Shown here in pieces: positions 1-12,199 of a stretch of DNA of 64,000 bases. The DNA lies in contig JAUKTV010000012.1 of NCBI GenBank assembly GCA_030549205.1, positions 62,001 to 126,000 on the forward strand, written 5' to 3'. Below the pieces are notes generated by a model. It made no database searches, was not told where the DNA came from, and worked only from the letters and a program-made list of their open reading frames with translations. The translations under genes were made by a program, and so were the position numbers. Every line of letters begins with the position of its first letter. Position 1 is the first letter of the stretch. Source of the stretch: Apiosordaria backusii (Eukaryota; Ascomycota; Sordariomycetes; Sordariales; Lasiosphaeriaceae).

Positions 1-2970
1 ACATGACAGCAGGAGTTCCAAACTCTGCTGGGAAGTTCGATCTGGTGATTGTGAAGGGCATTCCGGAGGACAAACGGGAGAATGTGAAGCTGTTGAATAA
101 TCTTTGTGGACGGGCCAAAGAAGGGGGCTTTGTTCTGTCGGTTGGTGGGATGCTGAGGTACATGGCACCGGCTTATGGTGACGACCGTGACGGTCGACCA
201 CTTGGAGAGGGTGTGTATCTCCGCTATCTTCGGCCCAAAGCGACAAGCCCACGTCCAAGGATCACAATTGTGCGTTTCAAAGATACGCCAGCGCTGGACG
301 ATCTACAAACCGTTCTCGATGTTCTGGAAAAGGGTACCGGCCCGAGATGGTACTTCAACAAGGACACAGACCCTGGACCCAACGACCCAGTGCTCGTGCT
401 AGACGAGATGGCCACTGATATTATGACCGATATCGACTCAAAGCAGTGGGCTATCCTTCAGTCGCTGATTCAACAACAGAACAAGATCCTGTGGGTCACT
501 GTTGGTGCAAATCTCAACGTCACCAACCCCAACCGTGCAGCCATCACAGGACTATTCCGTTCCATACGCTCCGAGGATCCAACCGCCCGTCTCATCACTC
601 TCGATGTTGAAGATTCTTGGACCGTTGAAAACACAGCGGCAGCAATAAGCACTTGCCTCAACCGCCTCACTGACTCACCATCCTCTCCCGCCGGCGCTTC
701 AGATTATGAGTTCGTCTCCCGCGAGGGCATGATCCATGTTGCCAGAATAGTCCCTGATCCAGACTTGAACTACCCTCCTCGCCCCAGAACTTTCGATATT
801 CTCACCCACGACAAGATAGTCCAACTCGGGGTTCAAACAATAGGAGACATCGACTCGCTGGTCTGGTCTGAAGCCCCTCGCACCGCTCCCCCAGCCGGAA
901 ACGAAGTGGAAGTACAAGTCTACGCTGCAGGTCTTAATCACAAGGACTTGCTCGTCACAATGGGCACCATGCCTGGGGACCAACGAATGCTCGGCGGAGA
1001 AGCAGCTGGATATGTTGTTCGTGTAGGAGGTCCCAATACAGGCTTCCGACACGGTGACAGGGTTGTAGTCTTCAGCGGCGGCGCTATCGCCAATAGGATT
1101 ATCACGAACAAGGCCAGGGCGCACCGCATACCTGACTGGATGAGTTTCGAACAAGCAGCGACACTGTGTGCGGTTTACTTGACGTGCATGCACGCTTTGC
1201 TGGGTCTAGCCGACTTGAAGAAGGGGCAAAGAATACTCATACACAATCCTGAGAGTGGTGTTGGTATTGCAGCATTCCAGTTGGCAAAATATGCTGGCGC
1301 TGAAGTGAGTGGTTTACTTGTTTCGTGAGCCCGTTTTGTACCTGACATGCGGCCTTACTTGACCCTTTTCCTCGATGACTGATACAACCCAGATTTTTGC
1401 CATGGTTTGTACACCTGGAGACCGTGAATATCTCATGTATCACAAGGGGTTCAATTTGCCAGAGGATCACATATTCGACTCCAGAACCACCGAGTTTGCG
1501 GAACAGATCTTGCAAGCAACCAACGGGAACGGGGTTGATGTGGTCTTTAATACGACCACAAACGATATGCTGGACACCTTCTTGCGTACCCTTGGCGACG
1601 GGAGAACAATCATTGAGTTGGGCAAGAGAGACATCCATTCCAGCAGCAACCTCCCCGTGAAGCCATTGGACAGGAATATCTCCTTTTATACCGTCGACAT
1701 GTCTCCTGAGCAAGCATCAAATGAAGTCGTGGCCGGGCTAATGTCGAAGATGTTCCATCTAATCAACCAAGGGCACATCAGGCCCATCACCCCAATGAAA
1801 ATCTTCCACTTTACTGAGGCCCCCTCCGCTCTTCGATTTCTCAGTGAAGGTAAGCACATCAGCAAGGTGGTGCTATCAGTCGGTGGCATCGCAAGCCGTC
1901 CAGCAAACCCCTCTCGACCGTTGTCCCTATACGATATCGCCTCCCATCTCGTGAGCCCCATCACCAAGTACCTCCCCTCACTCCCGGTCCCAGCCATTCT
2001 CACCGACCGTAATCCTCCTCCACCACCTCAAAGTCCCAGACCTAGAATAACCGTCCCCGTAAGTCCCTCCATTCGTCCTCTTCTTGACCGTCTCACTAAC
2101 CTGTCCCGTGATACCTAGTTCTACCCCTCTCCCCCAAATCTCACCCTCTGCCCTAAATCCTCCTACCTCATCGTCGGCGACCTCAAAGGCATCACCGGAA
2201 CCCTGGCTCTCTTCCTAGCTGAACACGGCGCCCGCCATCTCACCATCATAATCCAGCCATCAAATACCTCCGACTCTGTATCCCAGTCCATCATCACCCA
2301 ACTCACATCTCTAGGCACCAATCTTTCTCTCCCAAACTGCGATATCTCCTCCCTCGAACAACTCCAATCTACCCTATCCAAACTCCCATATCCCATAAAG
2401 GGTGTCATCATCCAGTGCACGATACCTCCCCACAACCACGACCGCGACTTCCCTTTTGAACTTATGACCCACGAGCAATACACCGCTGCCATACAGCCGA
2501 AGATAACTGGGACGTGGAATTTACACAACTTATTCCCCAATGTGGATTTCTTTGTCCTCTTACGGAGTTTGTCCGGCGTGCTTGGGACGAAAGGGCACGC
2601 TCATCATGCCGCGGTGAACACATTTTTGACTAGCTTTGCTGAGTACAGAAGGGGGTTAAGCATGAAATGTTACGTGGCTGATCTAGGACTTTCAGAACCA
2701 GCGGGGTTCACTCCCCAACGGGAGGGTTCTCAAGAGAAGAATTTGGATAACAGGGGTCAAGGGGGCGTTGATGAGGTTTTACTACGGAGGGTTTTCCATG
2801 AGGCTTTGGTGGGAGGTAAAGGGAGGATTATTACTGGTTTAAGTAAGAGCCAACTGATGGATAAGTTGTTGAGGAATGATGCGAGGTTTGGGGGTCTTTT
2901 AGCGGCGGGTGGGGAGGTACGAGGTGGGTGTACTACGAGATTGGCTAGTGGTGGTATTGGGAATGACTAA
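1..2970 (+). CDS. Highly reducing polyketide synthase, C-terminal part (ER and degenerate KR, no ACP); 5' partial
   Basis: The gene enters from the left edge, so the first ATG at base 3 is internal. Exons are 1-1304, 1393-2058 and 2119-2970; introns 1305-1392 (GTGAGT..CAG) and 2059-2118 (GTAAGT..TAG) are both phase 0. The order is a methyltransferase-like/structural linker, an enoyl reductase (about residues 280-600, with GLNHKDLL, GGEAAGYV and a nucleotide-binding stretch LIHNPESGVG), then a ketoreductase from about residue 670 to the end. In the KR the glycine-rich loop reads GDLKGITG instead of the usual GGLGGLG, and the catalytic Tyr of the NYAAxN motif is His (HHAAVN, near residue 819 of the visible part). 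Fungal enzymes of this class normally end in an acyl carrier domain; here the frame stops about 110 residues after that motif and no ACP is found in any frame before the converging F-box gene. Class assignment is secure; activity is doubtful. Confidence 0.9.
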
Positions 2971-3136
2971 CGGGGGTGAAGAAGCTGAAAAGCGGGCTGT
3001 TGTTGGATATTAAACAACAACGAAGTGTATTATAGCTACGAACACTACCTAGTAATGATCAATTGATTAGCAGGAGGAATTTGTGAAGGTAATCATCCTT
3101 ATAAAACCCGTCCATATCAGTCTTATGGTTGTGCCA

Positions 3137-5410
3137 TCAAGTCGCTTGATCCTGCCCTTTCGAGTTCACAGCTTCGACGTCACTGGTCCCGTCGTTTGGC
3201 CTTGGAAGCGGCACGCTCTCATAAGCCCACGGCCAGTCCTCTTCAACCTCGTCTCCGTTTTCATCCTTCGGCGCAGGCCAGACATGCCTAAACACTCTAA
3301 AAGCAAGGCAGTTTTTTGCCCGTTCAGGTGTAACTGGGAACTTGCCATCATCATCCCACCCTCGTTTTGTTCGCCCACAATCTACAACAGTGACCTTTTG
3401 TCCTTGCTCTTGGTCACCGTGCTGTGCCATAGCCACGGGATTTCTGGTGACAATCCACTCTCGCTGGAGGTTGTTGAGTATCTGAATCATTGACACGCAT
3501 GGCAGGTGGTCACTGTCGCACAAGATTTCGAATCGGCGAATCAATTTAGTCTGAAGGTCATTTTCCGCAATGTTGGGATCCACCACAGTCCTGAGCCGCT
3601 CGAGCATAGGCGCACCCGACGCGACAATATCAAAGATAGACCGCACCAACTTGTCGTCTATGGCGGACTTTCGATAATAATGGATCAGATGCCCATGCTG
3701 AGCCCTGACTCGGGCGAAGCGGGGAAATGAGCCGATGTACATTTTTTTAGTAAACCATTCTCGATCAAAGTCGGTGTATCGGTCATCGTCTGGTGGCAAT
3801 GGCGGTAGACATGTGTATCCGCGTCCGGGCTTGCTCACTACCGGGAAGTCTTGGTTTATGTTTACCACCAAACCAATTTCGAGACGCCGCAATTTTCGAA
3901 ACCGACTGAGCTCCTCATAGACACGCGTTTCCTCCACATTTCCGTCACGACGAACGGGCAAGGTTAATTCCTCGATAATGGGACACATTTTGCAAATCGA
4001 GGCGACCTCCCTAGAAGATAAAGCCGTATTGAAAATGGAGAGCCTCTGAAGCGTTCTAGGCAAGCTGTAGCGGGCCTTGTCAAGATTGCACATGCGGAGG
4101 GAGGTAAGAACTGGCATAGATCCCAAAAGCCGGCTTACCATGTTGTCCCACTCTCTGCGACTGACACCACCCCGCTCTCTTGGACAATCTAGGCGGGGAA
4201 TCACAAGTGATAGACAGGTCAAGACCGGAAAGGCGCATTGAATAGCGAGAAAGGTGAGGGCCTGGTGGCTGATGCCAAACTCGCTATCGAGCTTGAGAAC
4301 TTGGAGACGGGAGAAGTCGATATGCCTAGCCCATTCCTGCATGTGCCAAGCTGTGACATCGATCCTGCCTTTCAATTCTAGGCACCGAAGAAATGCCAGC
4401 TTAGCTGGCAATCGTGCGTCGTTTGGTGTCTCAGCTACTAGACATTGTTGAGTTAGACTCTGCAAGTCGGCCGGCCCTTTGGGCTCAGCTGGTGCCACGA
4501 GCATCTCGCGACCGTACTGAGAGTCCCCTATGGTAATTTCCCGAAGGTTGGTCGCAATGGATGCAATCTGCATTGTGAGCCCGATCGACCAGCTCCAATC
4601 AGTCTGTGCCTGGATCTTGTAAAGGCATGGAGATGAAAGAATACTTTTCTCATGGGGTGTCAAAGTTCTGAGCTTTGTCGGAGTGTAAGAAGGCAAAACG
4701 TCCCCAGGAATGACAAACTCATTGAGATATAGTCTGCATTTTGGGCCCCGCTGGTGAATGGCCTCAAGAAGACAAGGTGGAAACTGCTCGAGGCAGCTGA
4801 AGTGAACTTGTGCCAGACCAGGGAGACGTTTGATCAGATCCGCGAGCGGCATCCACGCCCGGTTCGCCTGTTCGTACCAAGACCGATTGTTGTCATGGAT
4901 TGCCTCGTAATATGCTATCCGTAAACCCTTGTCTTCCAGTTTGTTATCCCGTAGCCAATCGAAGTGGGTGTGATTATCGAAGTACCATGGCTTTTTCATA
5001 TCCATGCTGTCTGGTATCAGGTTGTCAACCTCGAGAAGGGTCTCAGAAAGGCGCGAGATTGAGGGTGACCATTCATCCGAGCCGACTATGCGGTCACCAC
5101 GCGGCCAACCGCGCAGGATGCTACGTAGCGGTCCCTTCTCCCCGCGTATAAGCAGCTTTCGCACGTGGCGGAAAGCTGTGTCGCGTTCCAAACGTTCGCA
5201 ACATTGACGGACGGCGCGTCTGAGCTGTGTCGGGGTCCACGGCTTGATAATTAGAGTGCTGTATGCAAGGGGAGTGGCGACTTCGTAGCAATGCTTGCTT
5301 GTGAGGGCGAGGTTGATGAAACTTTTCGGATTATCCAGGTCATAAAGAAAGTCGAAAATCTTGGTCAACAGCTCGTTGGAGAGGCTGTACAGCGGGCAGT
5401 GTCCAGCCAT
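3137..5410 (-). CDS. F-box protein (LRR-like substrate-binding region), 757 aa
   Basis: This is a single-exon gene. I start it at 5410 (MAGHCPLYSL) because the F-box begins directly there; an in-frame ATG 93 bases upstream (5503) would add a hydrophobic, non-conserved-looking leader. Residues 5-55 (LSNELLTKIFDFLYD..LALTSKHCYEVATPLAYSTLII) form the F-box, which in this family binds Skp1 in an SCF ubiquitin ligase. The remaining ~700 residues contain recurring leucine-rich segments such as LRCLELKG, LQVLKLDSEFG and LTSLRMCNL, as in fungal F-box proteins with an irregular leucine-rich repeat region for substrate choice. The C-terminus is charged and acidic. The gene converges on the polyketide synthase gene (166 bases between stops) and diverges from the tRNA gene. 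The substrate is unknown. Confidence 0.88.
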   Translation of the reverse strand: MAGHCPLYSLSNELLTKIFDFLYDLDNPKSFINLALTSKHCYEVATPLAYSTLIIKPWTPTQLRRAVRQCCERLERDTAFRHVRKLLIRGEKGPLRSILRGWPRGDRIVGSDEWSPSISRLSETLLEVDNLIPDSMDMKKPWYFDNHTHFDWLRDNKLEDKGLRIAYYEAIHDNNRSWYEQANRAWMPLADLIKRLPGLAQVHFSCLEQFPPCLLEAIHQRGPKCRLYLNEFVIPGDVLPSYTPTKLRTLTPHEKSILSSPCLYKIQAQTDWSWSIGLTMQIASIATNLREITIGDSQYGREMLVAPAEPKGPADLQSLTQQCLVAETPNDARLPAKLAFLRCLELKGRIDVTAWHMQEWARHIDFSRLQVLKLDSEFGISHQALTFLAIQCAFPVLTCLSLVIPRLDCPRERGGVSRREWDNMVSRLLGSMPVLTSLRMCNLDKARYSLPRTLQRLSIFNTALSSREVASICKMCPIIEELTLPVRRDGNVEETRVYEELSRFRKLRRLEIGLVVNINQDFPVVSKPGRGYTCLPPLPPDDDRYTDFDREWFTKKMYIGSFPRFARVRAQHGHLIHYYRKSAIDDKLVRSIFDIVASGAPMLERLRTVVDPNIAENDLQTKLIRRFEILCDSDHLPCVSMIQILNNLQREWIVTRNPVAMAQHGDQEQGQKVTVVDCGRTKRGWDDDGKFPVTPERAKNCLAFRVFRHVWPAPKDENGDEVEEDWPWAYESVPLPRPNDGTSDVEAVNSKGQDQAT

Positions 5411-5535
5411 GCCTCTGTTCGGGCAGGTTCGCCAGATGAGTTGTGACCTTGTAGGAGTCAGATGAAGAAGGAAGAACAGGATATTTGAGGATTTTTTTGA
5501 CACTTTGTGTGGTTTGCCTAAAGTTTATCTCGAAC

Positions 5536-5652
5536 GCCACCGAAGCCACTGACACCACCAAAGCCACTGACACCACCGAAGCCACTGACACCACCGAAGC
5601 CACTGACACCACCGAAGCCACTGACACCACCAAAGCCACTGACACCACCAAA
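5536..5652. repeat. 18-bp minisatellite, six and a half copies
   Basis: Six tandem 18-bp units (GCCACTGACACCACC plus AAA or GAA) run from 5545 to 5652, preceded by a half unit from 5536. Units differ almost only at the A/G in the sixteenth position. The unit length is a multiple of three, so both strands stay open through it (ATDTTK/ATDTTE on +, VVSVAS on -), which creates spurious ORFs. It lies between the F-box start and the tRNA gene. Confidence 0.95.
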
Positions 5653-5703
5653 GCAATCACCTGTCCATCAGGCGAAACGTTACGGACCAAATCGTTCAAA
5701 ACA

Positions 5704-5792
5704 GCCCGTATAGCTCAGTGGTAGAGCGCATCACTCGTAAGAAAAATTGACTTGATATGATGAGGTCCGCGGTTCAATCCCGCGTGGGGGCA
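5704..5792 (+). tRNA. tRNA-Thr(CGT) with a short intron
   Basis: The cloverleaf can be drawn by eye. The D arm is GCTC/GAGC, the anticodon stem CATCA/TGATG, and the anticodon loop carries CGT at positions 34-36, giving threonine. The T arm is CGCGG-TTCAATC-CCGCG. The acceptor stem is GCCCGTA with TGGGGGC, which has one G-G mismatch and a T-G pair. An intron of about 17 nt follows position 37, the canonical place for nuclear tRNA introns. CCA is not encoded, as expected for a eukaryote. The 5' half resembles fungal tRNA-Thr genes. Confidence 0.92.
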
Positions 5793-5803
5793 GATCACTT
5801 ATC

Positions 5804-5815
5804 TTTTGATTTTTT
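5804..5815 (+). terminator. RNA polymerase III terminator of the tRNA gene
   Basis: A run of four T at 5804-5807 and a run of six T at 5810-5815 start 12 bases after the mature 3' end of the tRNA. This is the normal distance and form for a Pol III terminator. Confidence 0.8.
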
Positions 5816-7302
5816 AACACTCTTTGAGTTTGTGAAGAATCTTCGCTCAGTCACCGTCAGCTTGTTTTTGTCGCAGCAAAAGCCAGGAAAGATGTGTAGC
5901 CGAGAGATACTTATTTGTCGTTTCGGTATCTCCCATCTGGGTGGGGCGTGCACTCGGACCGGTTCCAGTCCGTGTGGCCCGCGCACACGCCGGTAAACGT
6001 TTTTGGCCTGTCTCGAGCCGGAGCCCATCACGCAACAACATCCGACGGGAGTGTTCTCCTGGGAGCGGAGCAAGACAAGTGGATACAAAGTCGGCAGAGC
6101 TATCGAGCTACCGAGCTACCGAGCTACCGTTCGTTTCAACTTGCTAGTGCTGACCGGCAATGGAGCATGGAGAGTTCGATACGAACCTGGATTGTCATGT
6201 CTTGTCTGTGAATGCATCCGCGTCTCGGATTGCATTGGGAAAATATTGGCTGCCTGAAATCTTCCGCGCAATGCAACGCTTGGCCAATCAACCAATAGCA
6301 CCACCTTTCGCAGCCAACGCTGTCGTCAGCTTTGGTTGACATTGTTTGATACCCGGAATTCAGAGATAAAGCGGCCGACAGTCTTGCTCAGAATAACGTT
6401 TTTGAACGAAAAAGTTTGTTGCATTCTCCCTCTTGACTGTTTGCGCCCAAACCTGGAACCATGTCTCAAATGCAAGTGATGTCATCGATCCATTCGTAGC
6501 AATGCCCCACTGCGGGTTATCAAGACACAGCTTTCGATTCAAAGCCTACCAATTGGCTCATCCTTTTCGGCATTGGGTCATCACGGTATCCAAGGCGATG
6601 GATCATCGATGAGAGAATCTTCACTCATACACTAAGTACGCCGTTGACACCGTTGATCTGGTCGTGGAGTCTAGAAGGCCACCGTCCCAACGCAACGACA
6701 ATAACTCACAGTGGTCGGTCAACCTTTTCTTCAACGGCTTCAATGCTTGAGCTGCGCCGCTTGACACTTTTCCTCTGGCCAAAATTGAATTCCCCCGACC
6801 AATCATGAAGAGTCTGACAATGTCGAACACGGCCTTGATATTCGTACGCCCCCATGTCCCCCATGTCACCTCTCCCGCTGCCTCCCTTAACTCCCGATGC
6901 AAGTTGCGAGAATTTGAACTGCTTTTTCTCCTTTTTGCCCGTTGCGATTCAACGTCTAACGTTCGGCCAGGCCATACCACGCCGTCCGCTACATTCCGGC
7001 TTCAGGACCGGCTCTCACCATCTCTAAGTATTGCCAGCAATTGGCCACTGCCGAATTCGTCACCCATTTGACGTTCAGATTTGTGCCTGTTCAGCACCAG
7101 CGTATTTGAGCGCGACCAAACCTCCCACGCGACAGTTCTCGAGACGGCGAACCCTCCTGTCGCATCATTCCAATCGCCATCAGGGCGCCTCCCTCACCGA
7201 TGAAGTCTCCGGCGACACCACTCTTATAACTATCCCCTCAATTTTAATACTCACGGCTCACCCACCTCACCCGCGGCCTTCCGCGGCCCTCCAGCCCTGA
7301 AA
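5816..7302. other. Intergenic region between tRNA-Thr and the glycosyltransferase-like gene
   Basis: No convincing gene is seen. Short ORFs on both strands lack conserved motifs and overlap each other. A three-copy 8-bp tandem (CGAGCTAC) lies at 6104-6127. The last ~300 bases are C-rich, as is common for promoters and leaders of fungal genes, and belong to the 7303 gene. Confidence 0.6.
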
Positions 7303-8824
7303 ATGCTCATCTCCATGCCCAGCCCCCGACAGCTCCTCACCGTCGTCTCCGCTGCCCTTGCCAGTCTCCTCATCCTAAGCCTCATCATCCCCTCGAGCCG
7401 AGACACCGTCCGCGACATTGTCCGCGAAAAGCTCCCCAACGTCCCCGGCGTCAACAACAAACCCTCTGAAAAACAAGAACAACGTCCCAAATACAAACCA
7501 ACACCAACATACACCCCCCCTCCCGTAAAAGAGAATTTCCCTCTGCTGGCAACCTCCACACCACCCCCGATCCCCAAATGGAACGTCCCACCCCCCGACC
7601 TCCACAAAGAATACGATCTCCCCGTCGCCCCTCCCCTCCTAATCGGCTTCACCCGCACCTGGCCCCTCCTCCAACAAGCCGTCGTCTCCTACATCACCGC
7701 CGGCTGGCCCCCCAGCCAAATCTACGTAGTCGAAAACACGGGCGTCCAACAATCCAACGTACGGGGTAAACTCTCCCTCCAAAACCCGTTTTATCTCAAC
7801 CACGCCGCCCTCAAAAAACTCGGCGTCAACGTCGTCACCACCCCCACTTTATTATCATTCGCCCAAATGCAAAATTTCTTCTTGTCCCTAACCTACACCC
7901 ACAAATGGCCTTATTATTTCTGGTCCCACATGGACGTCGTCGCCTACGCCTTTGAAGACGGCAAGCCCGGCCTGTCAGGGAAATACAATGAAAAAACCTA
8001 CAAATCCCTCTACGAACTCGCGTTGGTCGCGCTGAAAGACGCAAGGGAAAACGACGACAGGTGGGGGATTAGATTTTTCGCGTATGATCACCTGGCGCTT
8101 GTCAACCCGGAAGCGTTTGAAGATGTCGGGGGGTGGGACACGCATATTCCGTATTATATGACGGATTGTGATATGCATAGCAAGTTGATCATGAGGAACT
8201 GGAGCCAGGAGAATGCCAAGGCGGGGATTATTACCGATGTGGCGAGCGCGCTGGCGGATTTGAGTGTGCTTTATAGACTTGAGGGGGGGCCGGAGCCGAG
8301 TTTTGTTGATCCGAATCCGCCGCCGCCGAAAAAGGAGGATAAGGAAGGGGGGAAGCAGAAGAGTAGGATTAAGAGGGTGTGTTATGGGGAGGAGGGGACC
8401 GGGCCGTTGCCGGCGGATAGTGAGAGGAGGAAGAGGGAGGAGGATCCGAATTGGAGAAAGTGGAGGAATTTGGTTATTACGGCTGATAAGCAGTATCGTA
8501 GGTTTCCCCCCCCTTTTTTTTTCCCCTTGTGATGGTTGCTTTCCCTTTGATTTTATCTAGTGGATGAGAAAGACTGACTTGGTGGGTTGAAAAACAGAAC
8601 ATAAACACGGCGACCGAGAGAGGAATACCTGGCAGCTGGGCCAGCAAGGTGGAAAGGGCGAGCCGTTTTACTACCCTGCTGCTGGGCTAGCGGAGGCGAT
8701 TGAGTTGGTGACGGAAACCGGAAGAGAAGTGTTTAGGAGGAAGTGGGGGCATAGAGGGTGTGATTTGGTTTCGGGGGCGCATTTGAGTTATGATGATGCT
8801 TGGATGGTGGAGAAGGATTGGTAA
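7303..8824 (+). CDS. Putative type II membrane glycosyltransferase (GT-A-like), 473 aa
   Basis: There are two exons, 7303-8497 and 8598-8824; the 100-nt phase-1 intron (GTAGGT..CAG) carries a C/T homopolymer run. A single hydrophobic segment at residues about 10-32, after a short basic N-terminus, acts as signal anchor, followed by a proline-rich stem (about 60-105). The catalytic-type region starts with LLIGFTRTW and contains IYVVENTG, FAQMQNF, FWSHMDVV (Asp near residue 211) and a DxD-like DCD near residues 288-290. This is the pattern of fungal GT-A-type enzymes that bind a nucleotide sugar through a metal and act in the Golgi lumen. A Pro/Lys-rich insert lies at about 335-355. Exon 2 continues the conserved fold (HRGCDLVSGAHLSYDD) up to the stop. 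The donor and acceptor sugars cannot be told from sequence. Confidence 0.8.
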
Positions 8825-11800
8825 AAATATATAATGATGGGTTGTGGGTTTTGGGTCACAATATATAGGAGTTGTTGTAGGATATATAGATAGACATGGT
8901 CGAAGGTTGGATATACCAGGCTGGTAATACAAAGTTTATGTTTCAGTCATTACGGTAATGTCTCTGCGGCTATGGACTGGGAAGAGGGGTGTCTCTGTCT
9001 GTTCAGATCCGCTGAAAGTGTCTTTATTAGTGCTTAGATTGTGTATACTAGTGTTTGTATGAGGTGCCTAAGGTGCTTGGATGGTGTCTTTAAAGGGACT
9101 GGATGGTCTAATCACGGTTTGGATGTTAGTTATACCTAGGTCTTTTATACCAGACATTCAGTGCAAGGAACTCCCAGGCTGACCAGTCTTAGGACACTGT
9201 CAGCGCGGGGGACGATGAAGCTTGAAGCCTTCAGTCAACCCTCTGCGACGCGGACCATCGACTCGCTAATATCATGAGTTAGCATTCCATGTTTTTTCTT
9301 GGTCAGTTCTTGGGCGTGTGTTCGAGTCAAATTGGCCCCAAGGTCATAAGCGGTGATTACTAGATGATGAGGCATCGTGACGAATCACACATCGCTCAAA
9401 CTCCGCTCCATTTCATTACCCCTTCCCCATCGCCAGGACCGTTCACGATACCTTCTTACCTTTAATCTTTCTTAACCGTCCCTATCCACTCCTCAAGAAG
9501 ATTCAAGATCCGAGGCCCCGATCATCGGACGTCCAACTCCCAAATCCGGTGTCAACGGGCAAGCGCGGCATCAGGGGACCCTTCGGGTTATAAGAGTGAC
9601 GTCATTGCTTCGTCCGATCAAGGCCGGAAATGTGCAAAAGTCAAACCCTAGCTCTCTGCACCCCGCAATTTAGGACAAGTCCCTGATTTCCTTCACAGGA
9701 TGCATTGACGGGAAGAATCGTCATTTCTATGCCATGTCCTTTGGGCATGTTGAGAAGCTGACGATGAGGGATTCGTAATCCCCACAAATGCAGTGGTGAA
9801 TCTTTTGAGTGTGGCGCAAGCTTAGGCGGGCAGGGCTGATGAGAAATGCGGGGTAGCAGTGGTGAGACCCGTGCAGGAGGGTTGAGATGGCGAGGTTTTA
9901 CATTTGGCTGAGGATTCCAGGTTTGTGAATGTACTGACCAGAGATGATGGACTCACCGCTGTTGGGGCGATTATCGCATTCGGATCGGGATGAGAGTGTG
10001 AGTGCTACAGTGGTGGTGGTTGGAGGTGGGCTTATTTTTAAGTGCGTCGATATTATGGTTGCTGCAGAAGCGGTTCTAGAGCTTCGTTCAGCTGAAGATT
10101 CGCTGCAGGCGTGGGTGGTTGCCGTGTTCTGGCCGCATTGCAGTTCGGGGGGGCTGAGGACGAACGGGCAGTACTTACTTCGTACCCAGACGGGCTCGAG
10201 ATCGTGAAGAGGACGGTGAAATCGGAGGGGGTTACTGGAGTACAATGATCTGATCCAAGAAACTTGATATCCGCGTAATATTTGCATGTGATGTTCTCTC
10301 GTCTTCTCAGCCGGTGGAGAAGTCGGCTGGGATCACGGTGGGGGAACAGCGACAGGGCAGAAAACGGTGGGTGGGGTGGCCGAACGGAGAAGAGACCGAG
10401 TGCAAGATGGTGTTGTGAATACCTTCTAAAATCTGCAAAGAATCGAAGCTTAATGAACCTTCTCCATTGACATCGAGACGCTGTGCAGAGTAAAAGATAA
10501 CATATGTGACCAAGAAGGAAGGCGCAGGCCCTCACTTACATGAGTTTAAGCACACATCAAGACACGGATGTCCGTTTCAGGAAGGACGGTGTCCTCCACG
10601 CGGCATGCAGATGGCCTCGTAGCACCAGCCAAGGCATTTCCAGCCGACTGTTGTCGTAATCGGGGTTGGCTCATGATCACTTAGTGTACATTAAGGCGGG
10701 TTAAGCATCAACATAAGCCCTACCTTAGAGCATCGCTTGAGCGATGAGATTTGGTGAAGCAGGCAGTCCCGTCGGTGTCAAATCATCAAGATGCTCAGCC
10801 CTATGGCGTGCAGTTGACAGCAGCAAGTACCGACTGAGCCACCACTTGGCCCGCCCCATTGCTGTGGAAGGCCACTATGGATACTACCTAAGGCTCAACT
10901 GCAAAACGGAGCCCAGTTGGCTGTGGTCAGTGCCCGACAGTCGTGGCAGACCTGTATCATGACCTGTGGACAACTCAGGAACAGCTCAGAAGATGTACAT
11001 AATTTTTTTTAGCACGAAATAATGTCGTACATCATATCATGTATATCATCGAGTCCCGACGAAGTCTGTTCTCAATTTCGGGCTCGGCAGCCGTTACCCA
11101 AAGCGGACCACGGGTCGGTGACAACCCGATCTCTGACGCCGTCATTATTCATTATCGAGAACGTCGTGGCAATTTCCCGCCATTTCAGTGTAAAAGCAGG
11201 TCCCCCTTCATGTCTTGCTCATAGACTTGCTGTCTCATCTCCACTTATATCCCAGTCCTCATACGCGCCCATGTGATTTAAATATCGCGCGATGCACAAC
11301 AGCCTAACGTTGGGATCTTGTATTACTTGGTTATTACGAGCTGCCACTCAAACAGCATCTGGTGCTGTGTCGTCAATTGACAACCTGCTACACGTGTAGC
11401 CATCGGCGATAACACACCGAATCTTCAGCACCACCTCTCCAACCGTCAAGTTCCCTGTTAATGATCGTCCCGAAAGACCCTGGATCTTCAACCCCGACAT
11501 CAAACTAAGAACCCCAGAACCGGGACCCAAAACAGGGGAAATCCAGTGCTGAGGTGCAACTTTGCGTCATAGTTTGAACTGTCAGTGATTCCCGCGAGCA
11601 TCCGGGCAGATCCATCCTAGCAAACTCCAGCGGGTCCCGCTTAGCACTTCCGATCGCCGGCAGCTGTTAGTAACAAGGCGCCCATCCGGACACCGCTCCA
11701 GTCTCGAGGTCCGGATGCGCAGTGCGGCAATCGAACCTCAGCTTGAAGAGTGAGACATCGTCAATAAAGGAACGGCTATTAGCTTCCGCGATTCACTTTG

Positions 11801-12199
11801 GCGGCTAGGGCGTCGTACAAGCAGCACCAGCAACGGCGTCTCTGCCACCGTCAATACCTTGACAGGGCAACACCACACGGTCAGCGGGGCATAGTGTTCC
11901 GCAAACCCGGGTTCACGCTTGCGCAGAGAACTTGGTTCAATGCCAGCAAAGATCCGAAAAGAATTAAAGCCCTAATGCTGACAGAACTTGGTTCCGTGGT
12001 TCCAGCAGAAACTTGAAAAGTCTTCAGCAGTATTCTTTTGCTGTGGCGGCGGCGATACTCCGGCTCTGTCCATCCGCCTCACCCAAACGTCATCACTCAG
12101 CTTGTCACGTTTCCTTGCTCGCTTTGGCCTAAAATCCGACCGATACGCTTATGCGACAAATCATTGATCATTTGCACGGCAATCTGACTGCTCAAGTGT
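8825..12199. other. Long gene-poor region
   Basis: About 3.4 kb without a supportable gene. The longest ORFs, on the minus strand near 9898-10535, are low-complexity and frame-overlapping. Composition is ordinary, so this is not part of the RIP-affected DNA. It may hold distal regulatory sequence for the 13145 gene; I see no tRNA or 5S rRNA in it. Confidence 0.55.

Noticed and set aside
3083..3493. 136-codon plus-strand ORF under the F-box gene
   Set aside because: It is antisense to the F-box coding exon, which has clear domain content; the ORF has no motif.
5340..5724. ORFs of 79 and 119 codons with VVSVAS or ATDTTE repeats
   Set aside because: They are products of the 18-bp minisatellite, which is open in both directions.
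9898..10535. Minus-strand ORFs of 129 and 160 codons
   Set aside because: They are low complexity, mutually overlapping, and lack any family signal; I could not make a spliced model.
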